In this document: positions 1-4,937 of the stretch, piece by piece | Position numbering within the stretch: the first letter of the stretch is position 1 | Layout: every line of letters starts with the position of its first letter | Assembly (NCBI GenBank): GCA_021808195.1 | Contig: JAKBCE010000148.1 | Coordinates: 1-6,098, forward strand | From: Pseudomonadota bacterium | GTDB lineage: Bacteria > Pseudomonadota > Gammaproteobacteria > Steroidobacterales > Steroidobacteraceae | Direction: 5' to 3' | DNA length: 6,098 nucleotides | The notes under the pieces: model-generated | What the model saw: the letters and a program-made list of their open reading frames with translations, nothing else | Database searches by the model: none | What the model was told of the DNA's origin: nothing | Program-made: the position numbers and the translations under genes

Positions 1-732
1 CGGTCGAACAAGACGGCAGTCGAACCGCAGGACTTCGATGAAGCGATCGATCGTGTGGTCGCGGGGCTGGAGAAGCGCAACCGCGTCATGAACCCCAAAG
101 AGAAAGAGACGGTGGCCTATCACGAGGCCGGCCATGCGCTGGTGGCCGAGAGCCGCCCGCATGCCGACCGGGTGAGTAAGATCTCGATCATTCCGCGCGG
201 CATCGGGGCACTCGGCTACACCCAGCAGCTGCCCACGGAGGACCGTTACCTGCTCAAGCACAGCGAACTGCTCGACCGGTTGGACGTGCTGCTGGGCGGG
301 CGGGTCGCCGAGGAGCTGATTTATGCCGATGTGTCGACCGGCGCGCAGGATGACCTGCAGCGTGCCACCGACATGGCACGACACATGATCACACAGTACG
401 GCATGAGCGAGCGGCTTGGGCAGGTCGCGTTCGACATGGGGCGACGTGGCGCGTATCTGTCGGTACCGGAGATGCCGCAGAGCGCCGCCTACAGTAATGA
501 GACCGCCAGAGTGATCGATGAGGAGGTCGCACGGTTGATTCGCGAGGCGCATGACCGGGTCGCGAAGACGTTGGGCGAACAACGTGACACGCTCGAGGCG
601 CTGGCGCGATTGCTGCTCGAGCGGGAAGTCGTCGACCGGGTCGCGCTCGATGCCGTATTGGGGAAGCGCATCGCACCCCAGCCCGCGGGCGCCGATCTGA
701 CGCCAATGCGCGACAGTGCGGCGACCGCCTGA
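1..732 (+). CDS. ftsH: FtsH-type ATP-dependent zinc metalloprotease, C-terminal part (5' end outside window)
   Basis: FtsH is a membrane-anchored hexameric AAA+ protease that extracts and degrades membrane and unstable cytosolic proteins. The reading frame is open from base 1, so the membrane segments and most of the ATPase lie upstream; 243 residues are visible of a usual 610-650. Residues 9-32 are the end of the AAA+ module and linker (QDFDEAIDRV, GLEKRNRVMNPKEKE). The zinc site HEAGH is at residues 41-45, and the third ligand is the Asp of STGAQDD (about residue 118). A heptad-like leucine-rich helix follows at about 190-220, then a short polar tail. The segment ALGYTQQLPTEDRYLL differs from the E. 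coli housekeeping form (ALGVTFFLPEGD, from memory) and resembles FtsH forms of other phyla or second copies. The gene is not followed by folP/glmM, the usual gammaproteobacterial neighbours, which fits a paralogue. The peptidase residues seen are intact. Confidence 0.96.
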   Translation, partial: RSNKTAVEPQDFDEAIDRVVAGLEKRNRVMNPKEKETVAYHEAGHALVAESRPHADRVSKISIIPRGIGALGYTQQLPTEDRYLLKHSELLDRLDVLLGGRVAEELIYADVSTGAQDDLQRATDMARHMITQYGMSERLGQVAFDMGRRGAYLSVPEMPQSAAYSNETARVIDEEVARLIREAHDRVAKTLGEQRDTLEALARLLLEREVVDRVALDAVLGKRIAPQPAGADLTPMRDSAATA

Positions 733-740
733 ACGAGTGC

Positions 741-753
741 GCACCGTCGGTGC
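741..753 (+). repeat. Short inverted repeat after ftsH
   Basis: GCACC-GTC-GGTGC can form a 5-bp hairpin beginning 8 bases after the ftsH stop. No run of T follows, so it is a weak candidate for a transcription end or an mRNA 3' stabiliser. It may be chance in GC-rich DNA. Confidence 0.25.
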
Positions 754-770
754 CGCCGGGCGACGACGGG

Positions 771-798
771 TTGCGCTGAGGGAGTCAGTCGTTATCAT
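771..798 (+). promoter_or_regulatory. Possible sigma-70 promoter for the small ORF and the sigma-54 activator gene
   Basis: TTGCGC (771-776) and TATCAT (793-798) are separated by 16 bases. The -10 matches TATAAT at 5 of 6 positions and the -35 matches TTGACA at 3 of 6. A start near 805 would precede a strong Shine-Dalgarno-like GGAGGTGG at 825-832. It is the best promoter-like sequence in the ftsH-activator gap, but the match is modest and transcription could also continue from ftsH. Confidence 0.3.
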
Positions 799-857
799 CG
801 GTCTTCCGGCCGTCGTTGGCCAGCGGAGGTGGCAGGGCCGTTTTGCAAGTCGTTCAG

Positions 858-1025
858 ATGAATCTCGCCCGCCTGCTTACGGAGTTCGTGCGCGACAGCG
901 CATGGGTACGAGTCACGAGCGGACGCGCGTCGGTGCATGGGCATGTGGCGAGCCTGCCGACGGGCCTGCATGGGGCGGGAAGGCGACGCAGCCCGCCGGG
1001 CCATTGCGCCTGGGGCGTGCGGTGA
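858..1025 (+). CDS. Possible small upstream ORF, translationally coupled to the sigma-54 activator gene
   Basis: A 55-residue ORF starting MNLARLLTEFVRDSAWVRV, not recognised as any family. It could also begin at TTG 843, which sits 13 bases after GGAGG (825-829); ATG 858 has no good Shine-Dalgarno of its own. Three points support it. Its TGA (1023-1025) overlaps the GTG start of the activator gene (1022-1024) in a GTGA arrangement typical of coupling. By hand count about 43 of 55 codons end in G or C (78%), against about two thirds in the activator frame over the same stretch. The gap contains a strong ribosome binding sequence that the activator's start does not use. Against it, the second half becomes rich in Arg, Gly and Pro, as non-coding GC-rich DNA often does. 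It may be a leader peptide, or an N-terminal piece separated by a frameshift. Confidence 0.38.
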   Translation: MNLARLLTEFVRDSAWVRVTSGRASVHGHVASLPTGLHGAGRRRSPPGHCAWGVR

Positions 1026-2005
1026 ACGGCCTGGACGGAGCGGCCGAAGAGGTCGCCGAGGATTTTCACGGCATGATCGGGCGCAGCGCGGTCATGTTGG
1101 GGCTGTACGAGCAGGTCCGGCAGGTCGCGCGCGCCGGCGGCTCGGTACTGGTCTGCGGGGAGAGCGGGGTGGGCAAGGAACTCATCACCCGGGCGCTGCA
1201 TGCGGAGAGCGATCGCGGCGGCGGTCCGCTGATCCCGGTCAATTGCGCCGGGATCCCCTCTGAGCTGCTCGAGAGCGAACTGTTCGGCCATGCCAGCGGC
1301 GCATTCACCGGGGCGCAGCACGCCCGGCGCGGGTTGTTCGCCGAAGCCCATGGCGGAACGCTGCTGCTCGATGAGATTGCGGAGCTGGCTCCCGAGATGC
1401 AGGCGAAACTGCTGCGGGTGCTGCAGGATGGGCAGGTTCGGCCGCTGGGTGCGAACCTCGAGCGGCAGGTGGATGTGCGCGTGGTGGCGGCGACCAACCG
1501 CGATCTGGAGCGGGAAGTGACGCGGGGCCGCTTCCGCGAGGACCTGTTCTTTCGTCTGGCCACGTTCACGCTGCACGTTCCGCCGCTGCGCGAGCGGGGG
1601 GAGGACCTGCAGCGGCTGGCAGAGCATTTCGCGCGCCGCTTCAGTGTGGCGATCGGACGCTCGCCGCTCGGGTTGAGCGCCGCAGCGTTGAGTCTCCTCA
1701 GCGGTTATCCGTTCCCCGGGAACGTTCGCGAGCTCGCCAACTTGATCGAGCGGGCGGTCACATTCTGCGCCGGCGAGCAGATCGTGCCGAGTGATCTTCC
1801 GGAGACGCTGCACGCATGCGGTGCGGGGATTCCGGGCAATGGCGTACGCGAAGGGTCGACGCGAAGCGCGGCGATGCCGACTTTGCGTCAGATGCAGCTG
1901 CGTTACGTGCGCTACGTGCTCGATCAGGTCGACGGCAACAAACGCCGGGCGGCCGAGGTGCTCGGTATCGGCCGAAGAACCCTGTATCGCTACCTCGGCG
2001 AGTGA
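1022..2005 (+). CDS. Sigma-54-dependent transcriptional activator (bacterial enhancer-binding protein), PspF-like layout
   Basis: Activators of this family bind upstream enhancer sites and use ATP hydrolysis to remodel sigma-54 RNA polymerase. With GTG 1022 as start the product is 327 residues, close to PspF (about 325), and has no N-terminal receiver, GAF or PAS domain. In order: Walker A GESGVGKE (46-53); sigma-54 contact loop GAFTGA (93-98), intact; Walker B LLLDE (114-118); sensor I ATNRDL (157-162); FREDLFFRL with the arginine-finger region (171-179); PPLRER (187-192); sensor II region GNVREL (233-238); and a Fis-type helix-turn-helix in the last 25 residues (NKRRAAEVLGIGRRTLYRYL). The frame is open back to 716, but that part is Arg/Gly-rich with poor codon character, and the GTGA overlap plus a weak GGGG at 1013-1016 favour 1022; ATG 902 is an alternative. 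With no sensory domain, activity is probably set by a partner protein or by its abundance. The palindromes directly downstream are its likely binding sites. Confidence 0.95.
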   Translation: MNGLDGAAEEVAEDFHGMIGRSAVMLGLYEQVRQVARAGGSVLVCGESGVGKELITRALHAESDRGGGPLIPVNCAGIPSELLESELFGHASGAFTGAQHARRGLFAEAHGGTLLLDEIAELAPEMQAKLLRVLQDGQVRPLGANLERQVDVRVVAATNRDLEREVTRGRFREDLFFRLATFTLHVPPLRERGEDLQRLAEHFARRFSVAIGRSPLGLSAAALSLLSGYPFPGNVRELANLIERAVTFCAGEQIVPSDLPETLHACGAGIPGNGVREGSTRSAAMPTLRQMQLRYVRYVLDQVDGNKRRAAEVLGIGRRTLYRYLGE

Positions 2006-2016
2006 GTCGAGCGGCG

Positions 2017-2050
2017 TGTGTCGATATGACACATGTGTCGATCAGACACG
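2017..2050. promoter_or_regulatory. Two abutting 17-bp palindromes, probable enhancer (UAS) for the sigma-54 activator
   Basis: Site 1 (2017-2033) is TGTGTCGATATGACACA, with perfect 6-bp arms around 5 bases. Site 2 (2034-2050) is TGTGTCGATCAGACACG, with one arm mismatch. They are exact neighbours, so the pair is also a 17-bp direct repeat. The 6-5-6 layout is that of NtrC-type operators (TGCACC-N5-GGTGCA), which Fis-type helix-turn-helix dimers bind. Their centres lie about 118 and 135 bp upstream of the predicted start from the -24/-12 promoter at 2134-2149, within the usual enhancer range, and 12 bp after the activator's stop. Each could also form an RNA hairpin, so a role as a transcription end for the activator gene is a weaker alternative. 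Confidence 0.78.
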
Positions 2051-2105
2051 ATCAGGAGGTCTCCGGCCGTGCGCGCGGGGCCTGAAAATGGCTGTGGCTG
2101 CAGCA

Positions 2106-2124
2106 TGAGCGCAACGTACGCTCA
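2106..2124. repeat. Inverted repeat between enhancer sites and sigma-54 promoter
   Basis: TGAGCG and CGCTCA form 6-bp arms around 7 bases. The repeat ends 9 bases before the -24 box. It could bind a further regulator or be a hairpin terminating transcription from the activator gene. It does not match the palindromes at 2017-2050 nor the IHF consensus. Confidence 0.35.
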
Positions 2125-2133
2125 CGGTGTGCA

Positions 2134-2149
2134 TGGCATGCGATTTGCA
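2134..2149 (+). promoter_or_regulatory. Sigma-54 (-24/-12) promoter of the DUF4168 gene
   Basis: TGGCATG-CGAT-TTGCA matches the sigma-54 consensus TGGCACG-N4-TTGCW at all but one defined position. The spacing of ten bases between GG and GC is exact. Transcription should start near 2160, giving a leader of about 40 bases before the ATG at 2199. An activator with an intact GAFTGA loop is encoded immediately upstream and paired palindromes lie about 120 bp upstream, which makes a functional assignment strong. No comparable sigma-54 site with correct spacing was seen elsewhere in the window. Confidence 0.88.
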
Positions 2150-2165
2150 TCTCTCTTGCTGGGTT

Positions 2166-2180
2166 CACCCCGTATGGGTG
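2166..2180 (+). repeat. Leader hairpin just before the DUF4168 ribosome binding site
   Basis: CACCC-CGTAT-GGGTG forms a 5-bp stem in the predicted 5' leader. It ends five bases before the AAAGGAGAT Shine-Dalgarno (2186-2194), leaving that site free. It may stabilise the mRNA 5' end or keep the initiation region open; chance is possible. Confidence 0.35.
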
Positions 2181-2198
2181 CAGTGAAAGGAGATCCTG

Positions 2199-2579
2199 AT
2201 GCAGATCAATATGAAAGTTCTGGCGCTCGGCCTCGGTGCATCGGCCCTGCTGATCAGTGCTGCGGCGTTCGCGCAGCAGTACGCGCCGCCGCAGCAAACA
2301 CCGATGCGCTCGAGCGCTCAGCCGCAGATCCGGGTGAATCCCCGAACCCTGGCGAAGTTCAAGCGCGCCTATTTTTCGGTGAAGACCATCGAGCACCAGT
2401 ATTCGGCCGAGGTGCGCCAGGTGCACAACAATCAGGCCGCGTTGAAATTGCGCCAGCAGGCACAGACGAAGATGGTGGGCGCGGTGAAGTCCGCGGGCCT
2501 GACCATCCCGCAGTACAACAATATGATGCTCCTGATGCAGCGTGAGCCGGCACTGCGCAAGAAGGTGATCGGGCACTGA
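2199..2579 (+). CDS. Exported DUF4168-domain protein
   Basis: A 126-residue protein. Residues 1-25 are a signal peptide: a short polar start with a Lys, a hydrophobic core (VLALGLGASALLISAAA), and a likely cut after AFA-25 before QQ, so the mature protein of about 101 residues should be periplasmic or secreted. A Gln/Pro-rich linker (26-48) precedes a helical region, about 50-124, with the DUF4168 pattern: KFKRAY, IEHQY, then QQAQTKMVGAVKSAGLTIPQYN and a final REPALRKKV. The family's function is unknown as far as I recall; its proteins are small, exported and often annotated only by domain. The start is set by AAAGGAGAT six bases upstream and by the signal peptide. The gene appears monocistronic: a sigma-54 promoter lies upstream at 2134-2149 and strong hairpins follow. 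It is therefore probably induced by the activator encoded just before it, perhaps in an envelope or nitrogen/stress response; that last point is inference only. Confidence 0.88.
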   Translation: MQINMKVLALGLGASALLISAAAFAQQYAPPQQTPMRSSAQPQIRVNPRTLAKFKRAYFSVKTIEHQYSAEVRQVHNNQAALKLRQQAQTKMVGAVKSAGLTIPQYNNMMLLMQREPALRKKVIGH

Positions 2580-2594
2580 GTGATTCCGGAGTGT

Positions 2595-2627
2595 CGGCGC
2601 ACCTGCCCTCGAGCGGGGCGTGCGCCG
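2595..2627 (+). terminator. Strong hairpin after the DUF4168 gene, probable transcription end
   Basis: CGGCGCAC (2595-2602) pairs perfectly with GTGCGCCG (2620-2627). Within the loop GCCC (2605-2608) pairs with GGGC (2616-2619), leaving a 2-base bulge and a small loop. This 12-bp GC-rich stem begins 15 bases after the stop codon. No U-run follows, so it may act as a U-less terminator or 3' mRNA stabiliser rather than a classical intrinsic terminator. Confidence 0.5.
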
Positions 2628-2634
2628 GCGCGCC

Positions 2635-2667
2635 GGGTGAGCCGGCGTCGTTCAGAGTGGCTCACTC
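2635..2667 (+). repeat. Second hairpin downstream of the DUF4168 gene
   Basis: GTGAGCC (2637-2643) pairs with GGCTCAC (2659-2665). The stem extends outward by a G-U and a G-C pair to nine pairs around a 15-base loop. It lies directly after the hairpin at 2595-2627 and may reinforce the transcription end, or be a protein-binding inverted repeat. Confidence 0.4.
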
Positions 2668-2721
2668 ACCGCGCCGTCCGTGGTGTCGCCGGCCCGCTGG
2701 CCGCGCGCAAAGCACGCTACT

Positions 2722-2737
2722 CAGGAAACCGTTCCTG
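2722..2737. repeat. Palindrome upstream of the alcohol dehydrogenase gene, possible operator
   Basis: CAGGAA-ACCG-TTCCTG has perfect 6-bp arms around four bases. It lies about 150 bp upstream of the dehydrogenase start in otherwise featureless DNA, so it could be an operator for that gene. No regulator in the window is obviously linked to it and a chance origin cannot be excluded. Confidence 0.3.
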
Positions 2738-2888
2738 CAAGGACGGAGGTGCTGAGGCGGAAAATCGGGCCTCTCTCGGACGATGGTGGCGGCGTCCTCT
2801 GCGGGCTGCTACCTTTTTGGGCCTGAATCCGGCCGTGGATGCGCCTTGTGCGCCGGCCGGCCGTGCTGAACTCACTCCAGGAGCGGTT

Positions 2889-3923
2889 ATGGCGACGACC
2901 CAGGCGGCAGCCCGAACGATGAAGGTGGCACAGGTGAGCGCCCCGGGCGGGGCATTCGAGATCGTGACGCGACCGATTCCTGTACCCGGTGCCGCAGAGG
3001 TGCGCATCAAAGTGCAGGCCTGCGGCATTTGCCACAGTGATGCCTTCACCCAGGAGGGATCCTGGCCCGGGATCCAGTACCCGCGTGTGCCCGGTCATGA
3101 AGTCGCAGGCGTCATTGACGCGCTGGGCGAGGCGGCCGGGGAGTGGCGGCTCGGGCAGCGGGTCGGGGTCGGTTGGCACGGTGGTCAGGACAACACGTGT
3201 CCGGCGTGCCGTCGCGGGGATTTTCGCAACTGCCGCAACGTGCGGGTGCCGGGCATCAGTTACGACGGCGGATACGCCGAATACATGATCGCCCCGATCG
3301 AGGCGCTTGCGGCGATGCCGCAGGCTCTCGATCCGGTCGAGGCCGCGCCGCTGCTGTGCGCGGGCATCACCACGTTCAATGCGCTGCGCCACAGCGGCGC
3401 GCGGCCCGGGGATACTGTGGCGGTGCTCGGGATTGGCGGCCTGGGGCACCTGGGCATCCAGTTCGCGAGCAAATTCGGCTTCCGGGTGGTGGCGATCAGC
3501 CGCGGCGCGGAGAATGCGGAACTGGCGCGCAAGCTCGGCGCGCATCACTACGTCGACAGTACCGCCGAGCGCGCGGCGGACGCACTGCAGAAGCTCGGCG
3601 GTGCGCGCGCCATCCTCGCCACTCCACCGAACGCCAGATCGATGACCGAGGTGATCGATGGGCTGGGCCCTGACGGCAAGCTGATCGTGGTCGGTGCGGA
3701 CTTCACGCCCATCGAGGTGACCCCCCTGCAGTTGATCGGGGGTAGCCGTTCGATTCAGGGGTGGGCGTCCGGTACGCCGAGTGATTCGGAGGACACGCTG
3801 CGCTTCGCGGAACTCTCGGGCGTGCGTCCGATGATCGAGACCTATCCGCTGGAGAAGGCCGGCGAGGCGTATGCGCGCATGATGAGCGGCAAGGCCCAGT
3901 ATCGGGTCGTGCTCACGATGTAA
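2889..3923 (+). CDS. Zinc-dependent medium-chain alcohol dehydrogenase
   Basis: This 344-residue enzyme should interconvert alcohols and aldehydes or ketones with NAD(P)(H) in the cytoplasm. The start ATG 2889 follows AGGAG with five bases between; ATG at residue 11 (MKVAQV) is an alternative. The GroES-like catalytic domain carries GICHSD with zinc ligand C48, GHEVAG with H70 and E71, and LLCAGIT with C157. The structural zinc lobe is NTCPACRRGDFRNC: C104, C107 and C115 are present, but the first of the usual four cysteines is replaced by D101. The Rossmann domain has GIGGLGHLG (181-189). After the second strand, AISRG (S204, R205) stands where NAD-specific enzymes usually have an acidic residue, suggesting NADP(H) preference. 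The nearest families are the cinnamyl/yeast-type Zn-ADHs; the natural substrate cannot be read from sequence. It appears to be a single-gene unit, converging on the sirtuin gene with 28 bp between stops and no visible terminator there. Confidence 0.94.
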   Translation: MATTQAAARTMKVAQVSAPGGAFEIVTRPIPVPGAAEVRIKVQACGICHSDAFTQEGSWPGIQYPRVPGHEVAGVIDALGEAAGEWRLGQRVGVGWHGGQDNTCPACRRGDFRNCRNVRVPGISYDGGYAEYMIAPIEALAAMPQALDPVEAAPLLCAGITTFNALRHSGARPGDTVAVLGIGGLGHLGIQFASKFGFRVVAISRGAENAELARKLGAHHYVDSTAERAADALQKLGGARAILATPPNARSMTEVIDGLGPDGKLIVVGADFTPIEVTPLQLIGGSRSIQGWASGTPSDSEDTLRFAELSGVRPMIETYPLEKAGEAYARMMSGKAQYRVVLTM

Positions 3924-3951
3924 TGGCGGGCCGCGCCGGACGCTGCGGGAG

Positions 3952-4755
3952 TTACAGGCCCGCGAGCGCCTCCGCGCACGGCCGGTTGACCTTCAGGGTC
4001 AGCAACGGGTCTGCACGGGTGCGACCGATGTTCACCGCCGCGATCGGCATGCCGGCGGTGGCGGCGGCCTGCGCGAATCGATATCCGGAGTAGATCATCA
4101 GCGAGGACCCGACCACGAGCAGCGCCTCGGCGCGCGAGAGCGCCTCGAAGGCCCGATCGACGCGCGTTCGGGGAACGTTTTCGCCAAAGAAGACCACATC
4201 GGGTTTGAGGATGCCGCCGCAATACTCGCAGGGCGGCACCCTGAATTCCTCGAATGGCAGTCCCTCGAGATCCGCGTCTCCGTCGGGCGCCGCGAGTGCG
4301 GGCAGTCGGCCCCAGTGCGGATTCTCACCGAGCAGCCGCTCCTGCAACGCAGCGCGTGTGCTGCGCTGCGCGCAGGTCATGCACACCACCTGATCGACGC
4401 GGCCGTGCAGATCGACGACCTGGCGTGTGCCTGCGGCCTGGTGCAACCCATCGACATTCTGGGTCACGAGCAACTCGAGGCGCCCTTGGCGCTCCAGTCT
4501 TGAAAGTGCTGCGTGCGCCTCATTGGGTCGCGCGGCCTGCACGCGCGGCCAGCCGACGAGGCTGCGGGCCCAATATCGCCGACGGACCGACTCGTTGCCC
4601 ATGAACGAGGCAAAATTGACCGGTGGGGTGCGCTTCCAGTGTCCGTCGGCGTCCCGGTAATCGGGAATGCCCGATGCGGTGCTGCATCCGGCACCGGTCA
4701 GCACGAACAGGCGGGAGTGCCGAGTGAGGAACTTGCGGAGCGGGTCTTTGGACAT
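3952..4755 (-). CDS. NAD-dependent protein deacylase, class II (SIRT4-like) sirtuin
   Basis: Sirtuins remove acyl groups from protein lysines, consuming NAD and releasing nicotinamide and O-acyl-ADP-ribose; some members act as ADP-ribosyl- or lipoamidases. The 267-residue product covers one full catalytic core. Visible motifs: GAGCSTASGIPDYRD (21-35) for NAD binding; RYWAR (60-64) and VGWP, both shared with human SIRT4; TQNVDGLH (98-105); catalytic His in LHG (H117); zinc cysteines C125, C128, C176, C179; KPDVVFFGE (184-192); VVGSSL (214-219); and NIGRTRAD (242-249). GCS, not GIS, after GA, and the long insert between the cysteine pairs with APDGD, set it with class II rather than with E. coli CobB. 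All catalytic and zinc residues are present. ATG 4755 starts exactly at the conserved core; the frame is open further upstream to 5019 but that translation is Pro/Arg/Gly-rich and unlike sirtuins. No strong Shine-Dalgarno is visible. It is divergent from the M42-like gene, with 182 bp between them. Confidence 0.95.
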   Translation of the reverse strand: MSKDPLRKFLTRHSRLFVLTGAGCSTASGIPDYRDADGHWKRTPPVNFASFMGNESVRRRYWARSLVGWPRVQAARPNEAHAALSRLERQGRLELLVTQNVDGLHQAAGTRQVVDLHGRVDQVVCMTCAQRSTRAALQERLLGENPHWGRLPALAAPDGDADLEGLPFEEFRVPPCEYCGGILKPDVVFFGENVPRTRVDRAFEALSRAEALLVVGSSLMIYSGYRFAQAAATAGMPIAAVNIGRTRADPLLTLKVNRPCAEALAGL

Positions 4756-4795
4756 CGGAGTTGCGCTGAATGTCGGTCGGTCTCGGCGGTGTGCC

Positions 4796-4823
4796 GCGGT
4801 TCCCGGTCCGCCGCACGAACCGC
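4796..4823. repeat. Inverted repeat in the divergent intergenic region
   Basis: GCGGTTC (4796-4802) and GAACCGC (4817-4823) are perfect 7-bp arms with 14 bases between, so the half-sites are 21 bp apart, about two helix turns on the same DNA face. It lies between the divergent sirtuin and M42-like genes and could be an operator shared by both. No cognate regulator is known in the window. Confidence 0.35.
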
Positions 4824-4885
4824 TCGGGCTGGCGCATCCGGTGGCAGGCGGCGGCGGCCGTGGCCGCAGGCCGAGACAGATGCTC

Positions 4886-4891
4886 CATAAT
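4886..4891 (+). promoter_or_regulatory. Possible -10 element for the M42-like gene
   Basis: CATAAT matches the sigma-70 -10 consensus at 5 of 6 positions in otherwise very GC-rich DNA. It would give a start near 4898 and a leader of about 40 bases. No good -35 is present at 16-18 bp; TGGCCG at 4861-4866 is weak and too far. The call rests on the -10 alone. Confidence 0.33.
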
Positions 4892-4910
4892 AGCGGGAAA
4901 ACGCCAACTC

Positions 4911-4923
4911 GCCCCTCTGGGGC
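4911..4923 (+). repeat. Leader hairpin before the M42-like ribosome binding site
   Basis: GCCCC-TCT-GGGGC forms a 5-bp GC stem that ends a few bases before the Shine-Dalgarno GGGAG (4928-4932). The position mirrors the hairpin at 2166-2180 ahead of the DUF4168 gene. It may protect the mRNA or affect ribosome access. Confidence 0.35.
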
Positions 4924-4937
4924 TGCGGGGAGTCCTG

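Larger units (their letters stand above)
2580..2888. other. 309-bp intergenic region between the DUF4168 gene and the alcohol dehydrogenase gene
   Basis: No convincing gene is seen. The plus-strand frame of the downstream dehydrogenase happens to be open throughout, but its translation is Arg/Pro/Cys-rich and matches no family. The region holds two tandem hairpins (2595-2627, 2635-2667), a palindrome (2722-2737) and the dehydrogenase ribosome binding site AGGAG (2879-2883). No clear -35/-10 pair was found for the dehydrogenase, though its promoter should lie here. Confidence 0.6.

Noticed and set aside
830..847. Sigma-54-like sequence TGGCAG...TTGCA upstream of the activator gene
   Set aside because: The GG to GC spacing is two bases too long, and sigma-54 promoters tolerate almost no spacing change.
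716..1021. Upstream extension of the sigma-54 activator frame
   Set aside because: The frame is open but the translation is Arg/Gly-rich, resembles no regulatory domain and has weaker third-position GC than the overlapping small ORF. GTG 1022 gives a PspF-like length and a GTGA overlap.
854..2032. Long minus-strand ORF opposite the sigma-54 activator (392 codons)
   Set aside because: It is an antisense shadow of a gene with intact catalytic motifs; its translation is Arg/His/Gln-rich with no recognisable domain.
2580..2888. Upstream extension of the alcohol dehydrogenase frame
   Set aside because: The extra 103 residues match no dehydrogenase part and cross strong hairpins; ATG 2889 has a well-placed AGGAG.
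3924..3951. Bidirectional terminator between the convergent dehydrogenase and sirtuin genes
   Set aside because: Only a 4-bp CCGC/GCGG pairing is possible and there is no T-run, which is too weak to call.
4833..4855. TGGC-rich stretch upstream of the M42-like gene as a sigma-54 promoter
   Set aside because: No GC dinucleotide with a TTGC context lies at the required distance.
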